From positions 227,320 to 291,319 of the forward strand of contig NC_054870.1 of assembly GCF_018320785.1 (NCBI RefSeq): a stretch of 64,000 bases of DNA, in the 5' to 3' direction. Each line of letters starts with the position of its first letter. Position 1 is the first letter of the stretch. The notes under the pieces were generated by a model that was given only the letters and a program-made list of their open reading frames with translations, did no database searches and was not told where the DNA came from. This document shows, piece by piece, positions 1-12,500 of this stretch. The position numbers and the translations under genes were made by a program. The stretch is from Cheilinus undulatus (Eukaryota > Chordata > Actinopteri > Labriformes > Labridae).

Positions 1-774
1 GACGGTAGAGCTGTTTCTCCAAACAATGAAGCTCAAGACGCTAGCATCCCAACTAGCCAACCCGACATAGCTAGCTGCTTTAATGCTGCTACCAGTGAGA
101 CTCCCTCCACACAGCCCACCTTGACGGACATCCTGGAAGCTACTGGGACACTGAAGGGGAATATCAACGTCGGATTCAGTGCTCTGGACTCAAAACTACA
201 GCTGGTACAAACGTCCCTGGCTGACCATAACACCCGTATCTCTGACTTAGAGGGGTCCATCACCCATCATGATACCCGTATAGCGGTCCTGGAGAGGCGA
301 TGCGAGGAGTTAATGGAGAGTAACACCACAATGAAGCGTAAGCTAATTGACCTCGAAAGCCGATCCAGACGCTCTGGAAAAGGGTAACCCAACGCAGTTC
401 ATCACAGACCTCCTTCCTCAGCTTCTTGGAAATAATCACTTCCCCGGAGGACTCAAGGTGGACCGAGCACGCCACGGATGATGATCGCCAAAATACATCA
501 CTTTCAAGAGAAGGAGAAAATCCTAAAGCTTGCACGCCTGCAGACTTCCCTGACCTTCAATGGAGCACGGATTAACTTCTTCCCTGACTTCTGGTCGGAA
601 ATATCAGAACAACGCCAAGCCTTCGTTGGAGTGAAGAAGAAGCTGAGAGAGGCAGGAGTCAAACGTGGCCTCCTTTTCCCAGCAGGACTGATCCTTACGT
701 TTAAAACATTCCAGGAGGCCGCAGATGCCGAAGCCTTTATTGACAGCTTCGTTACAACAGCTGCTGCTCCGTGA
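1..774 (+). pseudogene. L1 ORF1 remnant (RNA-binding chaperone)
   Basis: The frame is open from the first base to about 387. It encodes a heptad-rich coiled coil (LADHNTRISDLEGS, DTRIAVLERRCEEL), the trimerisation region typical of L1 ORF1p. A frameshift near 385 moves the frame, which reads on as NPTQFITDLLPQLLG and reaches stops at about 478. The frame from 478 to 774 then gives the RRM/C-terminal domain (MIAKIHHFQEKEKILKLAR, FNGARINFFPDF, GVKRGLLFPAGL), closely following the ORF1p pattern. In an intact element this protein coats LINE RNA. Here it is broken at least twice. Confidence 0.85.
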
Positions 775-1260
775 TGGGACTGAATTCACCTGTTCAACTC
801 ATAACGAGGCCAACAAGATAACCCGACATACTTTTGGACTGCCTATAAGCCGAATTTAGAGGTTAGTTCTATGGACATAGTTTAAACACGTGTTTTGGAC
901 ATATGAGGATGGGCGGGGCAGTTTCTTAACTCCGCCGGTAAGGTACGCAGTGCTATTATTATTAGCTCATCATGTTTACCTTATTAAGACACTTTCCTGT
1001 TGCGTTCAGCTATCTCTCAATGCTTATGAGGGGCCTTAGATACCACTTTGTTTGGGGAAGGGGTTGGGGGGTGGGTACAAGGGCTGTTTATAATGTTGAA
1101 GTTGTTGTTTGGCTCTGTTTAGTTTTGTTTTCTCTGTGTGTCAGCGCGACTGTCAGAATATGTCACACAATGTGGTCACCGGTAACTCTAATACTTGGCC
1201 ACAGGGTGGCAGCTTAACCCCAGCTTAAAAAGAGGCAAGGCATTTTCCCATTGAAAGCCT

Positions 1261-4200
1261 GATCAGGGGACATTATTTTTATCCAAGAAACCCACATCAG
1301 ACATACGGAGCAATGGAGGCTAAAATGCAGGTGGATATCCCAGATATATCAGTCAACTTTCTCTTCCAGGGTGAGAGGTGTCGCAATATTAATCAGCAGA
1401 AATATCCCATTAGAACATTCCTACAGTATCAGACCCAGATGGACGGTATCTTATCGTATCAGGTCATATTTGTGTCATCATGTAACTTTATTAAATATTT
1501 ATGCACCCAATTTCGATGATCCCGGATTTTTTAGGAAAGTTTTTAGTCTTATTCCAGATTTATCAACCACCCATCTAATAGCAGGTGGAGATTATAAAAC
1601 TATTTTAGACTGTTTCACGACTCGCCCTATTACCCCATCAAATGCCACTATTACAATAAATAATTTACTTAAATCCTTGAATCTCGTTGATATTTGGAGG
1701 TTACAGCACCAGACTGATAAAGACTATTCTTTTTTTTCTCAAGTGCACAAATCTTAAAAAAGAATTGACTATTTCCTTTCTGATACTAAGTTGACTGGTA
1801 ATATATTTTCTACTAAATATCATAACATCTTAATATCAGATCACAGCCCTGTTGAACTAAAAATAAATCAGTTTTTAGTTGGCGGTTTAATCCATTATTA
1901 CTCAACAACACACAATTTCATAAACAAATGTCCAACCTAATAACAGATTATTTACTTCATAATGAAACCCCTGACATCACTGATCCAACTTTGTGGGAAG
2001 CTTTCGAGGCCGTTATGCGAGGACTTATTATTGCATTTGAGTCTAAAGCAAAAAAAGACAGACAAGAGGAATTATCAGACATCTCTGCTTGCTTGACAGC
2101 GCTTGAGAGGGAGTATAGGGCAACTCCCTCACCCTCTAAATTGAATGATATAAGGAAACTAAAGTTTAAATATAATCGTATTCTTTCTAACCAGGTCAGT
2201 GTAATGCTCTTAAAAATCAAATCAAATCATTTTTAACTTGCTGACAAGCCGGACAAACTATTGGCTCGCCAGCTGAGAACCAGGCAGGCTAACAGAACAA
2301 TCCACAAAGTTAAAAGCAAAACGGGAACTATTCTTACAGAACCAGAAGAAGTTAATGAGTGCTTCTGAAAATTTTATGAGGACCTGTATACTTCTAAGAC
2401 TTCAGCTAATGCGACACAGATCTCTAACTTTTTAAGTGCCCTTCAACTACCAAAACTGAGCCCTACAGCGCAGTCTGAATTAAATGCAAGTATAACTTTA
2501 GATGAAGTCAAAAAAGCAATACATTCTTTTCCTAATGGGAAAGTTTCAGGTCCTGATGGGTTTGGTATAGAATTTTACAGAGCATACTCGGATAAGGTAG
2601 CCTCTATAATGCTTAAGATGTTCAATCACTCCATCTCAGCCCGTCAACTTCCCAAAACCTTATATTCTGCCGATATTTCATTAATATTGAAAAAAGATAA
2701 GGATCCAACAGATCCAGCTTCATACCGACCAATTGCCCTACTAGGCTGGGATCTTAAAGTGCTAACCAAAATACTAGCGAACAGACTTAGTAACTGTATC
2801 ACCAGCATAATCCATCAAGACCAGACTGGATTTATTCCAGGGAGATTTTCTTTTTTCAATGTAAGGGGTCTGATGAATATAATGTACTCCAAACACAAAA
2901 AAGATGCTAAAATATCCATCTTAGTGCTAGATGCGCAAAAAGCGTTTGATCAGATTGAGTGGAAATATATTTTAACCGTGATAAAGGAATTCAATCTAGG
3001 TAGCAACTTTGCTTCTTGGGTTGAAATACGATATGCTTTCCCAACAGCCTCTGTAATCACAAAGACAAATCACCTTCTTTTGCCCTACAACGCTCTTGCT
3101 GACAGGGCTGTCCTTTAAGCCCCTTATTATTTGCAATTGCTATAGAACCTCTAGCAGTTAGTATAAGAAACCACCCCTCTTCTGCTCCGTTGATCCTTGG
3201 TAAGGTTGATCATCGTATTTCACTCTATGCAGATGATATAGTCTTGTTTCTTTCCCATCCCTTCCCCCTCCACTTAAACTTATTAAAACTTTTGGTGAAT
3301 TATCTGGATATACAATAAAAATGGATAAGAGTGAGTTTATGCCTCTTAAAGGTGACTTTAGCCCAGACTTTTTGAGAACCCTGCCCTTTCGTATTGCTAC
3401 TGATAAAATCAAATACTTAGGATTAGATATTCCCAAAAATCCTAGATGAATTTATAAATTGAATTATGTAAGTATGGTAGAAAAACTTAAGGCCAACATT
3501 GAGACCTGGAGGTTGTTACCTTTGTCAATGATAGGTCGAGTGAACGCGATTAAAATGATGGCACTCCCCAGGTTTCTTTATCTCTTTCAGAATTTACCCA
3601 TATTTCTACCTAAAGCTTTTTTTTTAACTCTCAGATTCCATTGTTTTACCTTTTGTATGGGGATTCAAAGCTCATCGTATTTCTAAAAAACATATAATTA
3701 AGTCCAAATCAGCCGGTGGTCCTGGTCTCTCAACTTTCAACACTATTATTGGGCTGCAAACTCTAGAGCACTTGTTTATTGGAAAAATGCTTATCCTGAT
3801 ATTGTCAATCCTACAACGCCATCTTGGCTTGCAGTTGAACAGAATCCATGTAAAACCTCTCTTCCAGCCCTCCTCCTTTCACAAACCAGTTCCCCAACAA
3901 TTATCACTGACAACAATTTTATGGTTTCAAATTCCCAAAAGAATTTGGTATCAAATTAGAAAATGTCTTAACTTACCTGAAGTCTCTGCTTGCACCCCTA
4001 TTTGTTACAACCATGCCTTTCAGCCCTCTCTCGCTGACGACACTTTCAGGTTTTGGAAAAATAAAGGTATCATATCCATATCAGATCTGTGTATTAACAA
4101 TACTTTTGCCACCTTTCAACAGTTGAAGGAAAAACACATGTTGACACTCATTTCTTCTGTTATCTCCAAGTTAGAGACTTCACCCGTTCAGACATACCAG

Positions 4201-4906
4201 ACTTTCAGTCAGTCCCAACCTTATGTGGATTCTTTGATTTTTTAATCAGAAGCTTGATTCAAAGTGATTAATTTCTAAATATGTTGACTTCTTTACAGCG
4301 CACAACCTAACCCCAGCACAGAATTTTAAAGAAGCCTGGGAAAAAGATCTTGGTCTAACTATTGACAATAAAACCTGGGAAAATTGTCTTAAAAACATTT
4401 ACTCTGGTTCTATAAACGCTAGACACCAATTAATCCAATTTAAAATGCTGCACAGGATTCACTATTCTTGCACCAAATTGCACTCTTTTTACCCGTCCTT
4501 TTCTCCAACCTGCCAAAGGTGTAAATCAGCAGAGGGAACTTTAGGTCATTTATTCTGGTCTTGCTCTAAACTGAATAAATTTTGGTCAGATGTTTTTAAG
4601 TGCTTCTCAGAAGTATACAACTGCAATTTCATACCAAATCTCTCTATAGCCATTCTGGGCAGAGACCAGCATATACAAGATGTGTCTCGCTTACAACATA
4701 AGACAATACAGTATGGCATGGTTGTGGCAAAGAGAATTATCTTGTCCCTCTGGAAGTCTGAGAAGGTACCCTGTTTTCAAACTTGGCTACAAGAAATGAC
4801 CGATTTGTTACATATAGAAAGAATCAGATACAGTATATCTCTTAACTCTGCTACCTTTGACAACATGTGGCAACCATTCTTATCCTATCTGTCAAAAGCA
4901 GCCTAA
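1261..4906 (+). pseudogene. L1 ORF2 remnant (endonuclease and reverse transcriptase)
   Basis: An APE-type endonuclease comes first: a QETH motif near 1285, NIYAPN near 1495, GGDYK where the family has GGDFN, an IDYF block after a stop at about 1756, and SDHSPVEL near 1840. The reverse transcriptase follows with YRPIALLGWDLKVLTKILANR (shown only in part by the frame at 2609-3118), QTGFIPGR, LDAQKAFDQIEW, and the catalytic YADDIVL at about 3223-3243. A cysteine-bearing C-terminal region at 4445-4906 (CQRCKSAEGTLGHLFWSC) matches the usual L1 tail. Several stops and frameshifts separate these pieces. In an intact element it nicks DNA and primes reverse transcription. Confidence 0.9.
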
Positions 4907-5124
4907 TCTTAAAACTTTAATGTATATTGCATGTATAGACTGTCTGTGCTGATTGTTTTTTTTCTTTATCTTCCCTGCTTTATTTTTTATATGCAATGTG
5001 CTTTTTCCTTTTTCTGCTGTCTTTGTTAGCCCTTTTGAAATGTATGTTCCCTTTCAGATGGGGTTGTTTATTGTAAAATTTGAAAATCATAAATAAAATA
5101 TTAAAAAATAAAAAATAAATAAAT

Positions 5125-6297
5125 GAAGAAGGCTGTTCCCTCCCCAGTCAGTCGGAGTGGTTCCACTACCCGTGCTCCAGTCCAGGTCTGGCACGTCCCT
5201 GAAGCACCACTCCGCTCCACCTGGTTGGAGATAGGCTGCAGGTCTATCTTTGGCTGCTAAACAGGGTCAAGCAGATCCATGTAGACACCCAGAAAACCAG
5301 CAATGTCTCCGGTCAACTTCTAATTACTACACAATACACAGACTCTCGATCATTAATCATCACCATGCCAACATTTAGGTTCCTGTGGTCATCGGGAGGT
5401 CAGAGGTCACAGAGCTGCCATGGCACCACTGATGAAGAAAAGTTCACTTTGCGGGGAAAAGCCCCAGAATTCAACATGAACCACAGATTCTTGTAGCTTC
5501 ATGATCGACATGACGGCCGTTATTCTGTGGTGACTGAAGTGTTTGAGATGTAGTCCTGGTTTTTCAGTGACGCTCTGTCCCTTTATGACAGCACCTGTCC
5601 GACCGCCATCAGTGTCAGACATGAAATATTCTAGGTTAGAGCTTCCATGGATTTTTAAATGAAGAAAGAAATAAAAAGACCACTCGACAGTCCATGGTAA
5701 TATTAAGATAACTTTATACAAAATTCAGAATGGACAAAGCGTATAATAAAGTCTCTTTATGTTTGCATTACAGTGTGATAACGTGCTCTAAACACAGTTA
5801 ACCGTTTAAAAAGCATTTATTGAGTCACAGACCCTCAGAGGGTGACGTGGCGTCAGCTACCTGGGCTTTTATTCAAATCACTTAGAAAATCAAACAGAAA
5901 AACATTTAACCAAAGCAGTAGTACATTCTCCAGAACAAATGTAAAGTACCATAGGCGATAGCAGTGCAACTGTTAGCGTCTGTTTGCAGGTCCTGCGTCA
6001 CTCAGAAGGCACAACGGGAGTAAAATATCACCTTAAACTCTTAAACCAGCATGGATGCTGGGACTCTAGGACAGGAGGAAGCTGAAGAGTGGTGGTTTGT
6101 GGCCTAAAGGTCAAACAGGGATGTAGAGGACAGGCAGACAGAGCTGAACTAAACATAAATGTAAAAAACAAACTCATCCTTTGGCGCCAGAGCAGCTCTT
6201 CGCTAACACGGCTGAACTGAGACAAACGTGCAGGCCTGAGGATTCGTCAGTTCACGCCCACATGGATCTAACATTCACTCAGCTGGACGGGCCTCGC
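5125..6297 (-). other. cdh1: Cadherin 3' UTR and downstream flank
   Basis: This stretch follows the cadherin stop codon on the minus strand and shows no convincing ORF. Reverse-strand AATAAA polyadenylation signals occur at 5868-5873 and 5816-5821, about 425-480 bases after the stop, so the transcript plausibly ends near 5800-5850. The remainder, up to the LINE tail, shows nothing recognisable. Confidence 0.5.
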
Positions 6298-6513
6298 CTA
6301 CAGCATGTCGTCGTCCTCGCCTCCTCCGTACATGTCCGCCAGTTTCTTAAAACGAGGCCCCCATTCATTGAGGCAGTCGTAGTCCTGGTCTCCGCTGTCC
6401 GACGAGTTCAGAGAGGACAGGCTTCCCGCGTCAGAGCCGGCTCCTTCATAGTCAAACACCAGGAGGGAGTCATAGGGGGGCGCTGTTGGGTCATTGTCAG
6501 CCGCCTTCAGGTT
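6298..6513 (-). CDS. cdh1: Cadherin last coding exon (catenin-binding tail)
   Basis: The acceptor CTCTTTAG precedes AACCTGAAGG. The exon opens in phase 0 with [20 protein letters not shown] and ends in GGGEDDDML before TAG. The serine-rich [11 protein letters not shown] block is the region phosphorylated by CK1/CK2/GSK3 in family members, which strengthens beta-catenin binding. The four residues DDML after GGGED slightly extend the usual mammalian end. Confidence 0.93.
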   Translation of the reverse strand, partial: NLKAADNDPTAPPYDSLLVFDYEGAGSDAGSLSSLNSSDSGDQDYDCLNEWGPRFKKLADMYGGGEDDDML

Positions 6514-9500
6514 CTAAAGAGGAGCAGACGTGGTTTCATGTTATTAAGCACTCAGAGCCAAATCCAGGCTGGACAGATCCATCCAGAGACGTAGAGAACT
6601 CAGGACAGCAGGATTTTAAGACTAGGTCAACCTGGGTTTGGGCTCCTCCAGTAAGTGATCCAGTAGGATTCTTTAATGCCCCAGTCCCCCTGATCTCTAA
6701 TGGTTTTTAACAAACATGTTGGGTCTTATTGATTACAGACTGGGCTGCCTCCGACAGCCAATGAGAGCCAGCGCTTTCACAGCTAGGCTGTCTCTAAGCC
6801 TGGAGCTTTCTCTTTACTCACATCATCAATGAAGTTGCCGATTTCCTCCGGGTTGGCGGGACGAGGTCGGTACTGAGGAGCCGGCATGAAGTTTGGTACC
6901 ACGTCGTTCCTGAAGACCTCAGGCCTGTTGTCCAGACCACGGTGGAGGACGCCGAGATCGTAGTCCTGATGGAGAAACACGCCATCTTTAACTAAACAAC
7001 AGTGACCTGTGGACATTAACCCTGAGCTGTGCCGTGTCATTTAGGTCCTGTTTCTATCAGGACGGGTCAGTCAGGGTGATGCCTCCTTAAATGATGTCAG
7101 GAGGACAGCGATTAGCCTGGTTTCTGAATATGACCCTCTATTAACAAAGAACCGTCTGAACTTAGCCTTTCACACTCCACCCCCTCAAACTACACTAACG
7201 TTAATAACTCAGAGCTCTGAATGAAGACATGATGGGCCGCCTTATAGGACCAGAGAACGTGGAGGAGAACCAAGCCGCTGGTTGATGTCAGTTCCCAGAG
7301 AGCACTGCTTCTAAACTAGGAATGGGCGATATCTTATCGTTAGCGATATACCGTGAAAAAAACTTTCCACGATGAAAAAACGGCCTTTAACGATAATAAC
7401 GACAAACTATGGTTGAGGACGTATGTGTCTGCGATCGTCGCGCACAATACGTCATCAACTGCGCCGCACTCGTAACTCATGTGCAGAAACATAACAAACA
7501 TGGCCGAAGGCGGAGATGAAACGGAGGATGAGTTTGTTAAACCTCTATTATCTGGAAATGGTTAGGTTAGAGGAAATCAGACGTGGAGCAGACAACGGTC
7601 GTTTACACAGTGTGCTTTATTCTATGATCCCCTATTCCTCGGTTTTACAGCCACGGAAATTACGCACGGTCCCACCGTTTATACCAGGAAATAACGGAGC
7701 ACTTAGTCTAATATTTAGAAAGATGTGAGTAATAAACTCGAATCTCATGTAGATTTCCTATAAGGTTAGCAATATATAACATTTACAACAACATAGAATG
7801 TACATGATGTGAGAGATAACATGCATGTTTATTTCTATTAGCGCTGTGGGTTCTCCCTGTTAGGTGCATAGGTGTCTTTAGTACACACCTCACAGACAGA
7901 CAGACCGACCGACAGAAGTGTATGACGGAGGGACAGATAAACATTAAAGCACCAAACTGAATTATATCTGAAAGTGTGATTATAACTACTACTACCACAT
8001 TATAAGCTTCAGTGTTATTATACATCATGGACTTAATCAAACTTAGTTAAAAATAATTTATCAAATTTACTTATACTTATTTTCATTAATTTAACAACAG
8101 AAGTTTAAACTTGGACTTGCAGTGACTTATCTCTGTAAAAGCAAACATGGTGGAGCCTGGCAGCTCTGCTCCACTCAAGGACCCTCCAGACTTAAAGAGG
8201 ATATCAGACTGTATTTTAGATTTAAACACTAAAGACAGAGCCAAACTGGACAAAAAACACCATATCCTGGAATGGCCACATGGAGGTAAAATAGTGCTCT
8301 AAATACTTCTAGTTTAGGGTCAGTTTTTAATGCTGACACTTAAATTTTTAATAATCTGCCAAGTTGGAACATTATTTGTACTAGTTCCTACTAAATTTCT
8401 CTTTGAATCTCTTAAATGTAGAAGCAACATTTTTTTTTTACTAAAATATCCCTACATTAATAGATATCTATTTCTATAAATATAGATATATTTATATATC
8501 TATATTTATATGTAGCTGGTGTAGAAAAGCAGTCAATTTGATACATTTTTCCGAGTCAGAAAGGTTGTGTTGAATGGTGCTATTTTTTATCGTGATTTAT
8601 ATCGTTATCGCAATAAATACAGCAAAATATTGTGATAAATTTTTTAGCCAATATCGCCCATCCCTATTCTAAATCATGGTTGCCTGAACTGTCCTAGTTG
8701 CTCATAATGAAAATATCCAGTCAGGTCTCCATCAGAGCTCAACAGTCTTTTTACATCCTCCTTCATACACCAGAAAACCTGGGTTACAGGCCCCACCTAT
8801 TGACAGAAAACCTGGGTTACAGGCCCCACCTATCGACAGAAAACCTGGGTTACAGGCCCCACCTATCGACAGAAAACCTGGGTTACAGGCCCCACCTATC
8901 GACAGAAAACCTGGGTTACAGGCCCCACCTATCGACAGAAAACCTGGGTTACAGGCCCCACCTATCGACAGAAAACCTGGGTTACAGGCCCCACCTATTG
9001 ACAGAAAACCTGGGTTAAAGGCCCCACCTATTGACAGAAAACCTGGGTTACAGGCCCCACCTATCGACAGAAAACCTGGGTTACAGGCCCCAACTATACA
9101 CCAGAAAACCTGGGATACAGGCCCCACCTATCGACAGAAAACCTGGTTTACAGGCCCCACCTATCGACAGAAAACCTGGTTTACAGGCCCCACCTATCGA
9201 CAGAAAACCTGGGTTACAGGCCCCACCTATCGACAGAAAACTTGGGTTACAGGCCCCACCTATCGACAGAAAACCTGGGTTACAGGCCCCACCTTTCGAC
9301 AGAAAACCTGGGTTACAGGCCCCACCTTTCGACAGAAAACCTGGGTTACAGGCCCCACCTATCGACAGAAAACCTGGGTTACAGGCCCCACCTTTCGACA
9401 GAAAACCTGGTTTACAGGCCCCACCTATCGACAGAAAACCTGGGTTACAGGCCCCACCTATCGACAGAAAACTTGGGTTACAGGCCCCACCTATCGACAG

Positions 9501-12500
9501 AAAACCTGGGTTACAGGCCCCACCTTTCGAGAGAAAACCTTGGTTACAGGCCCTGCCCATACACCAGAAAACCTGGGTTACAGGCCTCACCGATACACCA
9601 GAAAACCTGGGTTACAGGCCCCACCCATACACCAGAAAACCTGGGTTACAGGCCCCACCCATACACCACAAAACCTGGTTTACAGGCCCAACCCATACAC
9701 CAGAAAACCTGGGTTACAGGCCCCACCTTTCGACAGAAAACCTGGGTTACAGGCCCCACCCATATACCACAAAACCTGGGTTACAGGCCCCACCCATACA
9801 CCACAAAACCTGGGTTACAGGCCCCGCCCATACACCAGAAAACTTGGGTTACAGGCCCCACCCATACACCAGAAAACCTGGGTTACAGGCCCCACCTATA
9901 CACCACAAAACCTGGGTTACAGGCCCCAACTATACACCAGAAAACCTGGTTTACAGGCCCCACCTTTCCCCCAGAAAACCTGGGTTACAGGCCCCACCTA
10001 TCGACAGAAAACTTGGGTTACAGGCCCCACCCATACACCAAAAAACATGGGTTACAGGCCCCACCCATAAACCCGAAAACCTGGGTTACAGGCCCCACCC
10101 ATACACCACAAAACCTGGTTTACAGGCCCAACCTATACACCAGAAAACCTGGGTTACAGGCCCAACCTTTCGACAGAAAACATGGGTTACAGGCCCCACC
10201 CATACACCAGAAAACCTGGGTTACAGGCCCCACCTATCGACAGAAAACCTGGTTTACAGGCCCCACCTATACACCAGAAAACCTGGGTTACAGGCCCCGC
10301 CCATACACCAGAAAACCTGGGTTACAGGCCCCACCCATACACCAGAAAACCTGGGTTACAGGCCCCACCCATACACCACAAAACCTGGGTTACAGGCCCC
10401 ACCTATACACCAGAAAACCTGGTTTACAGGCCCCGCCCATACACCAGAAAACCTGGGTTACAGGCCTCACCGATACACCAGAAAACCTGGGTTACAGGCC
10501 CCACCCATACACCAGAAAACCTGGGTTACAGGCCCCACCCATACACCACAAAACCTGGTTTACAGGCCCAACCCATACACCAGAAAACCTGGGTTACAGG
10601 CCCCACCTTTCGACAGAAAACCTGGGTTACAGGCCCCACCCATATACCACAAAACCTGGGTTACAGGCCCCACCCATACACCACAAAACCTGGGTTACAG
10701 GCCCCGCCCATACACCAGAAAACTTGGGTTACAGGCCCCACCCATACACCACAAAACCTGGGTTACAGGCCCCACCTGTACACCACAAAACCTGGGTTAC
10801 AGGCCCCACCTTTCGACAGAAAACCTGGGTTACAGGCCCCACCCATATACCACAAAACCTGGGTTACAGGCCCCACCCATACACCACAAAACCTGGTTTA
10901 CAGGCCCCGCCCATACACCAGAAAACCTGGGTTACAGGCCCCACCTTTCGACAGAAAACCTGGGTTACAGGCCCCACCTATCGACAGAAAACCTGGGTTA
11001 CAGGCCCCAACTATACACCAGAAAACCTGGGTTACAGGCCCCACCTATCGACAGAAAACCTGGGTTACAGGCCCCACCTATCGACAGAAAACCTGGGTTA
11101 CAGGCCCCACCTATCGACAGAAAACCTGGGTTACAGGCCCCACCTATCGACAGAAAACCTGGGTTACAGGCCCTGCCCATACACCAGAAAACCTGGGTTA
11201 CAGGCCTCACCGATACACCAGAAAACCTGGGTTACAGGCCCCACCCATACACCAGAAAACCTGGGTTACAGGCCCCACCCATACACCACAAAACCTGGTT
11301 TACAGGCCCAACCCATACACCAGAAAACCTGGGTTACAGGCCCTACCTTTCGACAGAAAACCTGGGTTACAGGCCCCACCCATACACCACAAAACCTGGG
11401 TTACAGGCCCCACCCATACACCACAAAACCTGGTTTACAGGCCCCGCCCATACACCAGAAAACTTGGGTTACAGGCCCCACCCATACACCAGAAAACCTG
11501 GGTTACAGGCCCCACCTATACACCACAAAACCTGGGTTACAGGCCCCAATTATACACCAGAAAACCTGGTTTACAGGCCCCAACTATACACCAGAAAACC
11601 TGGGTTACAGGCCCCACCTATCGACAGAAAACTTGGGTTACAGGCCCCACCCATACACCAAAAAACATGGGTTACAGGCCCCACCCATACACCAGAAAAC
11701 CTGGGTTACAGGCCCCACCCATACACCAAAAAACATGGGTTACAGGCCCCACCTATCGACAGAAAACCTGGGTTACAGGCCCCACCCTACACCAGAAAAC
11801 CTGGGTTACAGGCCCCAACTATACACCAGAAAACCTGGGTTACAGGCCCCACCTATCCACCGAAAAACTGGGTTACATGCCCCACCTATAAACCCAAAAA
11901 CCTGGGTTAACGGCCCCGCCCATACACCAGAAAACCTGGGTTACAGGCCCCACCCTACACCAGAAAACCTGGGTTACAGGCCCCACCTATTGACAGAAAA
12001 CCTGGGTTACAGGCCCCACCTATCGACAGAAAACCTGGGTTACAGGCCCCACCTATCGACAGAAAACCTGGGTTACAGGCCCCACCTATACACCAGAAAA
12101 CCTGGTTTACAGGCCCCACCTATACACCAGAAAACCTGGTTTACAGGCCCAACCCATACACCAGAAAACCTGGGTTACAGGCCTCACCGATACACCAGAA
12201 AACCTGGGTTACAGGCCCCACCTATACACCAGAAAACCTGGTTTACAGGCCCCGCCCATACACCAGAAAACCTGGGTTACAGGCCCCACCCATACACCAG
12301 AAAACCTGGGTTACAGGCCCCACCCATACACCACAAAACCTGGGTTACAGGCCCAACCCATACACCAGAAAACCTGGGTTACAGGCCCCACCTTTCGACA
12401 GAAAACCTGGGTTACAGGCCCCACCCATATACCACAAAACCTGGGTTACAGGCCCCACCCATACACCACAAAACCTGGTTTACAGGCCCCGCCCATACAC

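Larger units (their letters stand above)
1..5124 (+). mobile_element. Decayed L1/Tx1-clade LINE, 5' end outside window
   Basis: Remains of both L1 reading frames follow in order on the + strand: ORF1 from base 1 to about 774, and ORF2 endonuclease plus reverse transcriptase from about 1261 to 4906. A 3' UTR and an A-rich tail (about 5085-5124, ending in AAATAAATAAATGAAG) follow. Stops and frameshifts break both frames, so this copy cannot move on its own. It lies just beyond the 3' end of the cadherin gene, in the opposite orientation. The clade call rests on the ORF1 C-terminal domain together with ORF2 motif order; the exact fish family was not determined. Confidence 0.9.

Noticed and set aside
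32..789. Minus-strand ORFs over the LINE
   Set aside because: They are shadows of the ORF1 remnant on the opposite strand.
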